Positions 6,720-15,862 are shown, counted from the first letter of the stretch. The stretch is 22,543 nucleotides of DNA from an uncultured Succinivibrionaceae bacterium (GCA_900539665.1 UQCV01000039.1:1-22543), one strand, 5' to 3'. Notes: generated by a model from the sequence alone, not told the origin. Numbers and translations are program-made.

Positions 6720-8567
6720 ATGCCTAAATATCGTTCATCCGTTACTACAGAAGGCCGTAAGATGGCCGGTGCTCGTGCCTTATGGCGTGCAACCGGGGTT
6801 AAGGACGGTGATTTTGGTAAACCAATTATTGCGGTTGCCAATTCTTTCACTCAGTTTGTACCTGGTCACGTACATTTACATGACATTGGTCAGTTGGTGG
6901 TAAAGGAAATCGAAAAAGCCGGTGGTATTGCTAAGGAATTTAATACCATTGCCGTGGATGATGGTATTGCGATGGGTCACTCTGGGATGCTTTACTCTCT
7001 TCCTAGTCGTGACATTATTGCTGACAGCGTAGAATATATGGTAAACGCACACAAGGCAGATGCTCTTGTATGTATTTCAAACTGCGATAAAGTTACCCCA
7101 GGTATGTTGATGGCTTCAATGCGTCTCAATATTCCAGTAATTTTTGTATCTGGCGGGCCAATGGAAGCTGGTAAGGTAGATAAGCCTATCGCTGGCCACT
7201 CAAAGCTCGACCTTATCGATATCATGGTTATGGCTGCAGATCAGCACATTTCTGATGAAGAAATCAATACTGCAGAAAACTATGGTTGCCCAACCTGTGG
7301 TTCATGTTCAGGGATGTTCACTGCTAACTCAATGAACTGCTTAACTGAAGCTTTAGGTTTGTCACAGCCTGGTAACGGTTCACTCGTAGCAACCCATATC
7401 TTCAGAAGAGATTTGTTCGTAAATGCAGCTAAGCGTATTGTTGAAATGGCAAAGGCTTACTACGAACACGACGACGAATCTGTACTTCCACGTAGTATTG
7501 CGACTAAGGCTGCATTTGAAAACGCAATGAGCCTTGATATTGCAATGGGTGGTTCTACTAACACTGTATTACACCTCTTAGCAGTTGCTCAGGAAGCTGG
7601 TGTAGACTTTACTATGGATGATATCGACCGTTTATCTCGTAAGGTTCCTCATCTTTGTAAGGTTGCTCCATCTACCGCTATCTACCACATGGAAGACGTA
7701 CACCGTGCTGGTGGCGTAATGTCAATTTTAGGTGAACTCAACCGTGTAGGTCTTATCAACGGTGACACTCATACTTGTATCGGTATGACTATGAAGGATC
7801 AATTAGCTAAGTACGACGTAGCTGGTGATGTTTCTGAAGATGTGAAGAAGTTCTATCGTGCAGCTCCTGGTGGCAAGGTAACATTAGTTCCATTTAGCCA
7901 GAGCGCAACTTATGACGAACTTGATACTGACCGGGCTCAGGGTTGTATTCGTGACAAAGCACATGCTTACAACCAAGATGGTGGTTTAGCTGTACTTTAC
8001 GGTAACCTTGCTCTAAACGGTAGTATTGTAAAGACTGCTGGTGTAGACGCTTCAATTTATAAGTTCACTGGTCCTGCTCGCGTATTTGAAAGCCAAGAAG
8101 ATGCCGTTGAAGGTATTTTGAATGGTTCTATCAAGGCAGGTGACGTGGTAATTATTCGTTACGAAGGCCCTAAGGGCGGTCCTGGTATGCAGGAAATGTT
8201 GTACCCAACCTCTTATCTCAAATCTATGGGTTTAGGTAAGTCTTGCGCACTTATCACTGATGGTCGTTTCTCGGGTGGTACTTCAGGTCTTTCAATTGGC
8301 CACGCTTCCCCTGAAGCTGCTAACGGTGGTAACATCGGTTTAGTAAAAGAAGGTGATACTATTATAATTGACATCCCTGCTCGTTCTATTCGTATTGACG
8401 TAAGCGATGAAGAACTCGCAACTAGACGTGCTGCTATGGAAGCGTTAGGTGACAAGGCTTGGAAGCCAGCTAACAGAAATCGCCAGATTAGCAATGCTCT
8501 TAAGGCTTATTCTGCTCTTGCCTCAAGTGCTGACAAGGGTGGGGTTCGTGACTTAAGCAAGCTTTAA
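6720..8567 (+). CDS. ilvD: Dihydroxy-acid dehydratase
   Basis: Fe-S dehydratase that makes the 2-oxo acid precursors of valine/leucine and isoleucine from dihydroxy acids. The start at 6720 gives 615 residues (E. coli IlvD 616) beginning MPKYRSS, with GGAG 6 nt upstream. An upstream in-frame ATG at 6660 lies inside the terminator-like hairpin and lacks a ribosome binding site. Conserved sites are D81 in AVDDGIAMGHSGM; C122-D-K124 in SNCDKVTPGM, where the lysine is typically carbamylated; and CPTCGSCSGMF (190-200), which supplies further cluster cysteines. ITDGRFSGGTSGLSIGH marks the C-terminal region. It lies between ilvE and ilvA. Confidence 0.96.
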   Translation: MPKYRSSVTTEGRKMAGARALWRATGVKDGDFGKPIIAVANSFTQFVPGHVHLHDIGQLVVKEIEKAGGIAKEFNTIAVDDGIAMGHSGMLYSLPSRDIIADSVEYMVNAHKADALVCISNCDKVTPGMLMASMRLNIPVIFVSGGPMEAGKVDKPIAGHSKLDLIDIMVMAADQHISDEEINTAENYGCPTCGSCSGMFTANSMNCLTEALGLSQPGNGSLVATHIFRRDLFVNAAKRIVEMAKAYYEHDDESVLPRSIATKAAFENAMSLDIAMGGSTNTVLHLLAVAQEAGVDFTMDDIDRLSRKVPHLCKVAPSTAIYHMEDVHRAGGVMSILGELNRVGLINGDTHTCIGMTMKDQLAKYDVAGDVSEDVKKFYRAAPGGKVTLVPFSQSATYDELDTDRAQGCIRDKAHAYNQDGGLAVLYGNLALNGSIVKTAGVDASIYKFTGPARVFESQEDAVEGILNGSIKAGDVVIIRYEGPKGGPGMQEMLYPTSYLKSMGLGKSCALITDGRFSGGTSGLSIGHASPEAANGGNIGLVKEGDTIIIDIPARSIRIDVSDEELATRRAAMEALGDKAWKPANRNRQISNALKAYSALASSADKGGVRDLSKL

Positions 8568-8592
8568 GTCTTAAAGATATACTCTTAATAAT

Positions 8593-8624
8593 TTATGACA
8601 GGCAATTTTTGTTGTCTGTCATAA
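8593..8624 (+). repeat. Hairpin between ilvD and ilvA
   Basis: TTATGACAGGCAA (8593-8605) pairs with TTGTCTGTCATAA (8612-8624): 13 bp with one G-U wobble and a 6-nt loop. No T tract follows. It lies 21 nt before the ilvA start, so it may affect mRNA stability or ilvA translation, or be a protein-binding palindrome. Confidence 0.6.
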
Positions 8625-8645
8625 TCGTATGGAAACATTACAATT

Positions 8646-10190
8646 ATGGAAATGGAACAACCAACAAAAGATCAATATTTGCGGAAGATCCTGCTTTCAC
8701 CTGTATATGATGTAGCAAAGGTTACCCCACTACAAAAGCTTGATAAGTTAAGTGAACGTATCGGCGTTAAGGTATTCTTAAAGCGAGAAGACTTACAGGT
8801 AGTTCATTCTTTTAAACTTCGTGGGGCTTACCATAAGATTGCCGGTCTTTCTAAAGAACAGCTTGCGCGTGGTGTTATTGCAGCTTCTGCTGGTAACCAC
8901 GCTCAAGGCGTAGCTCTTACTGGGACTAAATTAGGGATTAAGACTACTATTGTTATGCCTAACTCTACTCCGGACATTAAGATTGATGCCGTTAAGAGAT
9001 TAGGGGGAAACGTAGTTCTTTATGGCGCTAGTTTTGATGAAGCGTATGCCGAAAGCAGACGTTTAGCTGAAGCTAATGGCTACACTATGATTCCACCATA
9101 TGATGATCCTGATGTTTTAGCTGGTCAAGGTACTATCGCACACGAAATGCTTGGGCAAAACCGTCACTTAACCCATGTCTTTATTCAAGTAGGTGGGGGC
9201 GGGTTGGCCGCTGGTATGGCTGTTTATATTAAACAAATTATGCCACACGTTAAAGTTATCGCTGTTGAATCGGAAGGTAGTGCTTGTCTTAAAGCTGCCA
9301 TGAAGGCTGGTGAACCTGTGTCATTGCCTAAAGTATCCCTCTTTGCCGACGGGGTGGCAGTAAAGAGAATTGGTGATGAAACTTTCCGCGTGTTACGTGA
9401 AAATATCGACGATGAAGTAACTTGCTCAAATGACGAAATTTGTGCAGCTATGAAGGATATTTTTGAAGATACTCGTGCAGTTTCTGAACCTAGTGGGGCG
9501 CTTTCAATTGCTGGGTTAAAGAAGTATATTGCAGCTCACCAAGAACTCAAGAATGATCCATCTGTATGCATGGCTGCGGTCTTGTCTGGGGCTAATCTTA
9601 AGTTCCATACCTTGCGTTTTGTTTCAGAACGTTGCGAGGTTGGTGAACACGCTGAAGGCATCATGTCTGTAAGAATTCCTGAAAAGAAAGGTGCTTTCCT
9701 TGAATTCTGCAAAAAGCTTGGTGGCAGAGCAGTAACTGAATTTAACTACCGTTATTCTTGTGGTGACTTTGCCCGCGTATTTTTGAGCGTTCATTTAACT
9801 AATGGCGATGAAGAATTAAAGAACATTATCGACGATTTAACTCATGCAGGTTACGAAGTAACTAATATGACCGACGATATTACCGCGAAGAACCATGTGC
9901 GTTATATGGTTGGCGGTCACGCTCCTCTAAATATTAAGGAACGTGCGTTTGAATTTGAATTCCCTGAAGTTAAAGATGCATTGCTTCACTTCCTTGAAAC
10001 CATTGGTACTCAGTACAACATTACTTGTTTCCATTACCGCAATCGTGGTCTTGAATATGGCAATATCTTATGTTGTTTCGAAATCGATGAACACGGTCTT
10101 GAAGTATTGAAGTCTAAGATTGATGAACTCAAGTACTCATATACTGAAGTAACTGATAACTTAGCTTATTGCCAGTACCTAAAGCCATAA
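8646..10190 (+). CDS. ilvA: Threonine ammonia-lyase (biosynthetic threonine dehydratase)
   Basis: PLP enzyme that deaminates threonine to 2-oxobutyrate, the committed step of isoleucine synthesis. It has 514 residues, the same as E. coli IlvA. The catalytic domain shows the PLP lysine K57 in HSFKLRGAYHK, SAGNHAQGVA (81-90) and the phosphate-binding glycine loop QVGGGGLAAG (181-190). The C-terminal part (about 335-514) has the two ACT-like regulatory repeats of the biosynthetic enzyme, which bind isoleucine and valine; the catabolic TdcB type lacks them. The ATG at 8646 has no clear ribosome binding site, and the ATG two codons later is equally possible. It follows ilvD after 78 nt containing a hairpin. 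Confidence 0.95.
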   Translation: MEMEQPTKDQYLRKILLSPVYDVAKVTPLQKLDKLSERIGVKVFLKREDLQVVHSFKLRGAYHKIAGLSKEQLARGVIAASAGNHAQGVALTGTKLGIKTTIVMPNSTPDIKIDAVKRLGGNVVLYGASFDEAYAESRRLAEANGYTMIPPYDDPDVLAGQGTIAHEMLGQNRHLTHVFIQVGGGGLAAGMAVYIKQIMPHVKVIAVESEGSACLKAAMKAGEPVSLPKVSLFADGVAVKRIGDETFRVLRENIDDEVTCSNDEICAAMKDIFEDTRAVSEPSGALSIAGLKKYIAAHQELKNDPSVCMAAVLSGANLKFHTLRFVSERCEVGEHAEGIMSVRIPEKKGAFLEFCKKLGGRAVTEFNYRYSCGDFARVFLSVHLTNGDEELKNIIDDLTHAGYEVTNMTDDITAKNHVRYMVGGHAPLNIKERAFEFEFPEVKDALLHFLETIGTQYNITCFHYRNRGLEYGNILCCFEIDEHGLEVLKSKIDELKYSYTEVTDNLAYCQYLKP

Positions 10191-10206
10191 GGAAGGGTGT
10201 GAGCAG

Positions 10207-10650
10207 ATGTTGGACGGGACTATTATCCGAGGGCATAAAAGCCAAAAATTTAGCCTAGCTTTAATTTTGTGTTTTTGGATTGGAATGTATAGTTCCGCCG
10301 TACAGGCTGATGTTCTTGCGAAATGGCGTCTAGAGAAAGTTGGGACTAATTATATAAGTTTTAAAGCTCTTACAACTGGGGATAGCTTCAATTGTATGCG
10401 CGTAAAAAGTGAACTTAAAATTACCAAGCAAGTGGCCGAAAGTTTAAGGCAGGAACTACACGGTTTTGATTTAAAGCCAGTGCCTGCTATTCGTGGGTGG
10501 CAGTTTAACTTTATTACTGATCGCATGTGTAGTGCGATGGTTTATGCACATGAAAAGAATTTTGAATATTTTTGGCATTGTGGATCCGCCGAAGCGACAG
10601 AACTTGAGGAACTATTGGTTATATCTCATCACGAATTAGATAAAAAGTAA
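10207..10650 (+). CDS. Unrecognised exported protein with three cysteines
   Basis: I do not recognise this 147-residue protein. A basic N-terminus (RGHKSQK) precedes a hydrophobic stretch (about 15-29) and AVQA, so a signal peptide with cleavage after A34 is likely. The mature part of about 113 residues holds three cysteines (C63, C108, C125) and aromatic patches such as RGWQFNF and FEYFWHCG. This suggests a small periplasmic protein, possibly with a disulfide. It starts 16 nt after the ilvA stop, with GGAAGGG/GAG-type ribosome binding sequence before the ATG. It is therefore likely co-transcribed with ilvA, but nothing links it to branched-chain amino acids. No function is proposed. Confidence 0.72.
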   Translation: MLDGTIIRGHKSQKFSLALILCFWIGMYSSAVQADVLAKWRLEKVGTNYISFKALTTGDSFNCMRVKSELKITKQVAESLRQELHGFDLKPVPAIRGWQFNFITDRMCSAMVYAHEKNFEYFWHCGSAEATELEELLVISHHELDKK

Positions 10651-10742
10651 GACTGACTATGCTTAGTAAGTGGTTGGCATTACTTGGTGGATTTTTAGGT
10701 TAACTTCTAAATAGTCCATGTTAGTACCATATGTTTAGTAAG

Positions 10743-10770
10743 AGGACAGGTCAATTGACCTGTCCTTTAT
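10743..10770 (+). terminator. Perfect 24-bp palindrome ending the ilv unit
   Basis: AGGACAGGTCAA is followed directly by its reverse complement (10743-10766), giving a long stem, then TTTAT. It lies about 90 nt after the last gene of the cluster and is a plausible intrinsic terminator, though the T tract is short. Confidence 0.7.
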
Positions 10771-10790
10771 TCGTTAATAATTCGTTAATA
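10769..10790 (+). repeat. Tandem 11-bp direct repeat
   Basis: Two exact adjacent copies of ATTCGTTAATA lie directly after the terminator palindrome. This is probably a local duplication with no clear role. Confidence 0.6.
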
Positions 10791-10884
10791 AAAGGCATAC
10801 TGAGAAAGTTAATTAAAGAAATAAGGCATTGTAGTTATAAAGATAAATTAGCACACGTTGAAACGGAGGGACTGGGTGATTTTC

Positions 10885-10893
10885 TGATATAAT
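10885..10893 (+). promoter_or_regulatory. Extended -10 promoter element for hemX
   Basis: TGATATAAT (10885-10893) matches the extended -10 consensus TGnTATAAT exactly, 33 bp before the hemX start. No good -35 lies at the usual distance, which extended -10 promoters tolerate. It probably drives hemX-hemY and perhaps cyaA. Confidence 0.65.
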
Positions 10894-10926
10894 AGCAAGC
10901 GTTTTATGTAGAACAGGTACGGATTT

Positions 10927-12147
10927 ATGGAACAGCACAGTAAAAAAGCCGAAGAAACGTCAGTAGATCAAAAGGAACAGGAAGCAAGTTCTCAGAGTCA
11001 AACTAAGGCAACTTCAGTTGATAGTAAAGATACCAATAGTTCTCTTGATAACACTGCAGGTCAAGAATCAAGTAAAGCGTCTTCATGCCAAAGTAAGAAG
11101 CTTGGTTTACGCCCATTGTGTTGTTTTATCGTGATGGTGGCTTTAGCTGGGGTTTCTGGCTATAGTTTATATTTGAGCCATAAGTGTATGTCTGAATTAA
11201 ATGCCCGTCCTATGGTTCCAGATTATGGGCAAGAAGTTAATACTCTTAAGGTAGCTAATGAACGTCAAGATGGCGATTACAAAAAGCTAGTTGATCTGGT
11301 ACACCAAACTTCAGCTACAAGCGCTGAAACTAGTGGACGCATTGATAATCTTACTAGAGCCTATGAAACCATGAATGCTAGCGTGGCCGAAATTAGCCGT
11401 AAGGTTAATGGTCGAGCTAATGAAATTGCTGTGTGGAAAGTAGCTGAAGCGAGATTTTTAACTCGTTTAGCTGATCGTAAATTAAGAATTGACCAAGATT
11501 ATGCGACAGCTGCCGATTTATTAGCTGAAGCAGACAAACTAGTGTTGTCTCTAAACGATAACAGAGCATTTAATTTACGTAGTTTATATGCTAAGGAAAT
11601 TACAAAGTTACGTAGTACTCCTGCTACTGACTATGAAGGAATTGCGCTCCGCTTGATGGCAATGGTGGAAGAAATAGATACCATTAAAATTAAGCTTGAG
11701 CCGGGCAGTCTCCTTGGTGAAAATTCAGCTGCGGTATCAGATAACATTGCTGACTGGAAACAGAATTTAGCAACTTCATTTAATGAATTCACCGCCAAGT
11801 TTATTGTGGTGCGTAGTAAAAATGAAACTGAAAATATGTTGGTGCACCCGGAAAACCAACTTTATTTACGAGAAAATCTAAGAGTTCTTTTAACTGCTGC
11901 TTCTCTTGCGGGCTATCGTGGCGATTATCAGTATTTCCAAAAAAATCGGACTGAAGCTTTAGCGTTGTTAGAAAAGTATTTTGATGTTACCGATCCAAAA
12001 ACTTCAGCACTTGTGACAATGTTACGCGAAATTGATCTGCCTAAACAAGATACTATGGCCCTTGATAAGTCTTATCTTGAAAGTGTGCAAGCAGTGGAAG
12101 CCTTTTTTAATGATGTAACTGGAGCGGGAGTATCAAGTAATGATTAA
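10927..12147 (+). CDS. hemX: HemX family membrane protein
   Basis: A 406-residue protein (E. coli HemX 393). It has a Ser/Lys/Gln-rich cytoplasmic N-terminus (1-58), one membrane segment (about 62-84), a predicted coiled coil (about 100-155) and a helical periplasmic domain. The family stretch from about 175 to 215 (ARFLTRLADRKLRI, YATAADLLAEADKLVLSLND) resembles HemX proteins. HemX is often labelled a uroporphyrinogen III methyltransferase, but it lacks the SAM methylase fold and its function is unsettled. It overlaps hemY by 8 nt, so the two are translationally coupled. Unusually, hemC and hemD are not upstream. Confidence 0.87.
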   Translation: MEQHSKKAEETSVDQKEQEASSQSQTKATSVDSKDTNSSLDNTAGQESSKASSCQSKKLGLRPLCCFIVMVALAGVSGYSLYLSHKCMSELNARPMVPDYGQEVNTLKVANERQDGDYKKLVDLVHQTSATSAETSGRIDNLTRAYETMNASVAEISRKVNGRANEIAVWKVAEARFLTRLADRKLRIDQDYATAADLLAEADKLVLSLNDNRAFNLRSLYAKEITKLRSTPATDYEGIALRLMAMVEEIDTIKIKLEPGSLLGENSAAVSDNIADWKQNLATSFNEFTAKFIVVRSKNETENMLVHPENQLYLRENLRVLLTAASLAGYRGDYQYFQKNRTEALALLEKYFDVTDPKTSALVTMLREIDLPKQDTMALDKSYLESVQAVEAFFNDVTGAGVSSND

Positions 12148-13330
12148 GTATATTTTGCTTTTTCTCTTCATAGCTTGCTTCTTGGTTTTAGGACCGATGT
12201 TTGCAGACAAACAAGGTTTGATCCACATTGAATTTTTAGACTACGTAGTTGAAACTAGCTTAGTTACCGCAATTATTTTATTTGTGGTGGGGTGTCTAGT
12301 ATTTTGGCTCTGCCAAGCGCTTATTAAGAAGATCATAAATTCAGGGAAGAGTGCTTCAGGTTGGCTTAATAAACGTCGCGATAAAAATGCCCGCAATCAG
12401 CTTGAACAAAGCTTGCTGTCTTATATCGAAGGTGATTATCAAACTAGCTTTAATCAAGCTTTAAAAAGTAATGAACGTAGTGTAGCTCCCGTTGTCTCTG
12501 CGGTAATGACAGCTGTTGCAGGTTTAAAAAATGGTAACGATGAAGCTTGTGAAGCGTTACTTAAAGAAGCAAAGGCTAGAAGTGATGATGATACTTGTCG
12601 GGCCTTAAATTTATTGCGCATTAAAGGACATTTGGGGCACGGGCGATTCCAAGCGGCTTATGCTTTGGCTTCTGTTCTTTACAATCAAGATGCCAAAAAC
12701 CGTAAAATCAATGAGCTGATGTTAGTGACAGCCAAAGAGCTCAATAAAGTTGAAGATGTGCTCTCAATTGCAACTAAAGCCTTAAAACAAAAGGTACTCA
12801 CTAAAGATGAAGTGTTATCTTTAGTCGGGGCATATATTGCTACTTTTATTGGCCAGCAAGCAGAAGCTTCTAAAGCACAAGAAATCGTAGCTAAGTTACC
12901 AAGTCAGCTTCGCTATGATCCGCTCATTGTAAATGCTTTTGCGCAGCGCCTATGTCTGCTCCATGAAGAAGTGGTGGCGGCTAAATTAGTTATTAATGAA
13001 TTAAAGCAAGATGTATCTTCTGACCTTATTTATAGTGGCATCGCTTCTTGGTCTGTGGGTAACGAAACTTTGCTTAAATATTTAGAAAAGCAATTTACCG
13101 GTAAAAAAGCCTCCGACCCGAAGTTAATGGCGGCTCTTGCTAACATGTTGTTACATAAGGGCGAGATCAATAAAGCTCGAGATCTGTATGAACAATTAGC
13201 ACAAACCACTAGTAATAAACGGGTGCTCTTAAATCTTGCAGGCATCTATGAAGCCCAAGGAAATTATAAAGATGCGGCGCATCTTTATAAAAAGGCTAAT
13301 GTTTTAAAGGCGTTGCCACAAGTTTGGTAG
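12140..13330 (+). CDS. hemY: HemY protein (inner-membrane TPR protein)
   Basis: A 396-residue protein (E. coli HemY 398). Two hydrophobic segments (about 2-20 and 41-62) anchor it in the inner membrane, followed by a helical domain with TPR-like repeats, clearest at about 323-385 (LMAALANMLLHKGEINKARD, LLNLAGIYEAQGNYKDAAHL). This is the proteobacterial HemY, a porphyrin-linked TPR protein, and not the Bacillus protoporphyrinogen oxidase of the same name. It shares an 8-nt overlap with hemX and is followed after 21 nt by cyaA in the same direction. Confidence 0.88.
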   Translation: MIKYILLFLFIACFLVLGPMFADKQGLIHIEFLDYVVETSLVTAIILFVVGCLVFWLCQALIKKIINSGKSASGWLNKRRDKNARNQLEQSLLSYIEGDYQTSFNQALKSNERSVAPVVSAVMTAVAGLKNGNDEACEALLKEAKARSDDDTCRALNLLRIKGHLGHGRFQAAYALASVLYNQDAKNRKINELMLVTAKELNKVEDVLSIATKALKQKVLTKDEVLSLVGAYIATFIGQQAEASKAQEIVAKLPSQLRYDPLIVNAFAQRLCLLHEEVVAAKLVINELKQDVSSDLIYSGIASWSVGNETLLKYLEKQFTGKKASDPKLMAALANMLLHKGEINKARDLYEQLAQTTSNKRVLLNLAGIYEAQGNYKDAAHLYKKANVLKALPQVW

Positions 13331-13351
13331 TAATAACTGATAAATAGCGCT

Positions 13352-15820
13352 ATGTCCCCTAGTTCTTCCATTTTTACCCGTACCAAAGAATATGAGCAGC
13401 GGTACGCAGAACTAAATAAAACTCGTATTGTTCGCGCCTGTGACGCTATGTCAGTGGCGGGGCGGGATTTTTTTTCACGGATCGCGCTTTATCTTCATTT
13501 TAACCATCCCCTCATTCCAGGATATGTAGCAGGGGATGTTCCTCACGGTATTAGTTGTTTTGAGCCTAATGAAGCTCAAAGTCGCTACCTTTATTCTTTA
13601 AGTTCCTCCTACGGTTCCTTCGAACAATTTGTTAGTAAGGATGAATCCATCATTGCTTTGTACTGTATGGGAAGTACCTCCTCAGTAGGGCAAGGGCTAA
13701 AATCTGATATCGACTGTTGGGTGTGTGTATCTAGACACTTAAGTCCTCGGCGGATTGAATTACTCGAAAAGAAATGTTCGTTTATTACGGAAATGGCCGA
13801 AAAACGAGGGGTCGAAATAAACTTCTTTGTTGTTAAAGATAATAAGTTTAAAGAAAAGAACATAGAGAGTGCGGACAGGGATAGTTGTGGTAGTGCGCAA
13901 CACTTGTTTCTACTCGATGAATTTTATAGAAGCTCCATTTGTTTAGCGGGCAAGAAGCTTGTATGGATGCTGGTGCCGGAAGAAGCAGAACCACATTATG
14001 ATGAATATGTGAATCAGCTTTTTTCCCAAGGGATTATTGATCGCCAAGAATGGTTTGATTTAGGTACTTGTAGCGGTATTTCGCCAAGTGAATATTACGG
14101 CTCAGCTCTGTGGTTGATGTATAAGGGGATTGATTCGCCTTTTAAAGCAGTCCTTAAGATCATGTTGATGGAGGTATACAGTTCTGAATACCCTAAAACT
14201 CAATTATTATCTATTAGGATGCGTTCTTGGATGCAGCAAAATTCAGGGTATGATCTAAACCTTGATAGCTATTATATGGTTTATGAAAAGATCACGAAGT
14301 ATCTTAAGAACCTTAATGACGACAAGCGAACTTCATTACTGCGTTTTTGTTTTTATCAAAAGTTATCCGATGGGATTAGGCATATGGAAAACCCAGCTGC
14401 CATGTCTTACCGCCGTTCTGTAATTCGCTCTTTGCTTGATGTCTGGGGCTGGACTGATTCTGTTCTAAACTTTATTGAAAACAAACAAAAGTGGCGTATC
14501 AGAGAAATTCGCCGTATTTATAATTTGATTTTTAATACCTTGATGCAAAGCTACCAAGCATTGTTAAATTTCGGAATCAAAAATAACGTTACAGATGCTA
14601 TTCGCATGGTCGACATCAGCGTTTTGAGTCGCAAATTATATATAGCCTTTGATTCAAGCTTAGCTAAAGTTAAGCGTTATAACTTAAATATTGGTAGAGT
14701 CCCAGCAGAAAGAAATCTATCTTTTATTGAAGTTAAAAATTCTCATACTTGTCGTGATGGCTGGTATTTATACACCTCGTCCTTAGCGCCTCAAGAAATT
14801 ATGGACATGAAGCCTTTAGCATATTTTGCAGATATTGGCAGTGCAGCGGCTTCAGCGGCGATGAATGGAATTATTAGCGAACGTACGCATATATACCTAC
14901 ATACGGTCAATAAACATGTGACCGAAAAGAAGATCAGAACTTTAGTAACTGATTTACAGCAGTTTTTCCCTGCTTCAACCAGGATTTCAAATGCCACACT
15001 CTTGGAACCTGCCCGTATAAAGCGTGTAGCTATATTCATAAACTTTTCTACAGACCTAACCTTAAGTTCGGATTACAGACACATTAGTTCCGGCACTTGG
15101 GGAGTAAATGTGTTTACTTCTGGGGTTAATGGCAAATCCATGGTTTCTTCTATTGAGATTGTTATGCAGAACAATTGGAATGAGGTATTTTGCTTATCTT
15201 ATGAAGGTTCGAATTGTGTTTTTGATTGTATAAATGATGTCGATAAATATTTCCCACGTGGAACAGACATGAGTAGTGTTGAAATTAAAGTATTTAATTT
15301 GAGTGCTCATATGTGGGCTTACATCTCAAGTCAGGTAGAAGAACTCGTGCAAAAACTATCTCATGGTATTTCAAGCTCGGAAAACTCAACTTTTGAGTTA
15401 AACATTAATGGGGAAGACTACGTAGTTACTTTTGGTCCGAGTCATACGAGTATTTGTTTAAAATATATTTACCAATCGCTCAAAATGGATGCCGGGGATG
15501 TGGATATTACTGAAGAGTCATTGCCACCGTTAGTGCGCAAAAATTCAACGTTCGGTTTTATTCAATTTTTCTTTGTATACTGTAACAACGGTTTGGTCGA
15601 TATTTACGAACTAGATGAAAATAATCATGCGTCAGTAAACCGCGGTTTTTCTGGTGATGTGGCGGCGTTAGTTAAGTGCATTAACTTGTATTATTCAAAG
15701 AAATTTAAAGCTTCCAAGGATGATGCGGGCGCAAAGCTTAGTTATCGTCAATATTTTAATTTGCCACAATTTTTTGAGTGCCAAGAAGGCGATACGGTCT
15801 TAAGACCTTGCTTAGCCTAA
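13352..15820 (+). CDS. cyaA: Class I adenylate cyclase
   Basis: Makes cAMP from ATP; in enteric relatives it is activated via the phosphorylated glucose PTS component and feeds the CRP regulator. The protein has 822 residues (E. coli 848). The N-terminal catalytic domain carries the nucleotidyltransferase signature GSTSSVGQGLKSDIDCW, with G107-S108 and the metal-binding D119 and D121. The long C-terminal part is the regulatory region typical of the class. The ATG has no clear ribosome binding site; weak initiation is also a feature of E. coli cyaA, which starts with UUG. It lies 21 nt after hemY, so it is probably co-transcribed from the hemX promoter. The frataxin gene cyaY, normally next to cyaA, is absent here. 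Confidence 0.96.
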   Translation: MSPSSSIFTRTKEYEQRYAELNKTRIVRACDAMSVAGRDFFSRIALYLHFNHPLIPGYVAGDVPHGISCFEPNEAQSRYLYSLSSSYGSFEQFVSKDESIIALYCMGSTSSVGQGLKSDIDCWVCVSRHLSPRRIELLEKKCSFITEMAEKRGVEINFFVVKDNKFKEKNIESADRDSCGSAQHLFLLDEFYRSSICLAGKKLVWMLVPEEAEPHYDEYVNQLFSQGIIDRQEWFDLGTCSGISPSEYYGSALWLMYKGIDSPFKAVLKIMLMEVYSSEYPKTQLLSIRMRSWMQQNSGYDLNLDSYYMVYEKITKYLKNLNDDKRTSLLRFCFYQKLSDGIRHMENPAAMSYRRSVIRSLLDVWGWTDSVLNFIENKQKWRIREIRRIYNLIFNTLMQSYQALLNFGIKNNVTDAIRMVDISVLSRKLYIAFDSSLAKVKRYNLNIGRVPAERNLSFIEVKNSHTCRDGWYLYTSSLAPQEIMDMKPLAYFADIGSAAASAAMNGIISERTHIYLHTVNKHVTEKKIRTLVTDLQQFFPASTRISNATLLEPARIKRVAIFINFSTDLTLSSDYRHISSGTWGVNVFTSGVNGKSMVSSIEIVMQNNWNEVFCLSYEGSNCVFDCINDVDKYFPRGTDMSSVEIKVFNLSAHMWAYISSQVEELVQKLSHGISSSENSTFELNINGEDYVVTFGPSHTSICLKYIYQSLKMDAGDVDITEESLPPLVRKNSTFGFIQFFFVYCNNGLVDIYELDENNHASVNRGFSGDVAALVKCINLYYSKKFKASKDDAGAKLSYRQYFNLPQFFECQEGDTVLRPCLA

Positions 15821-15856
15821 CAGCGGAAAAATGAGATCTTGTTTATATTTGTCGAG

Positions 15857-15862
15857 TATAAT
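15857..15862 (+). promoter_or_regulatory. -10 element upstream of lptM
   Basis: A perfect TATAAT lies 36 bp before the lptM start in the short cyaA-lptM gap. No matching -35 at 16-18 bp was seen, so promoter function is only probable. Confidence 0.45.
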
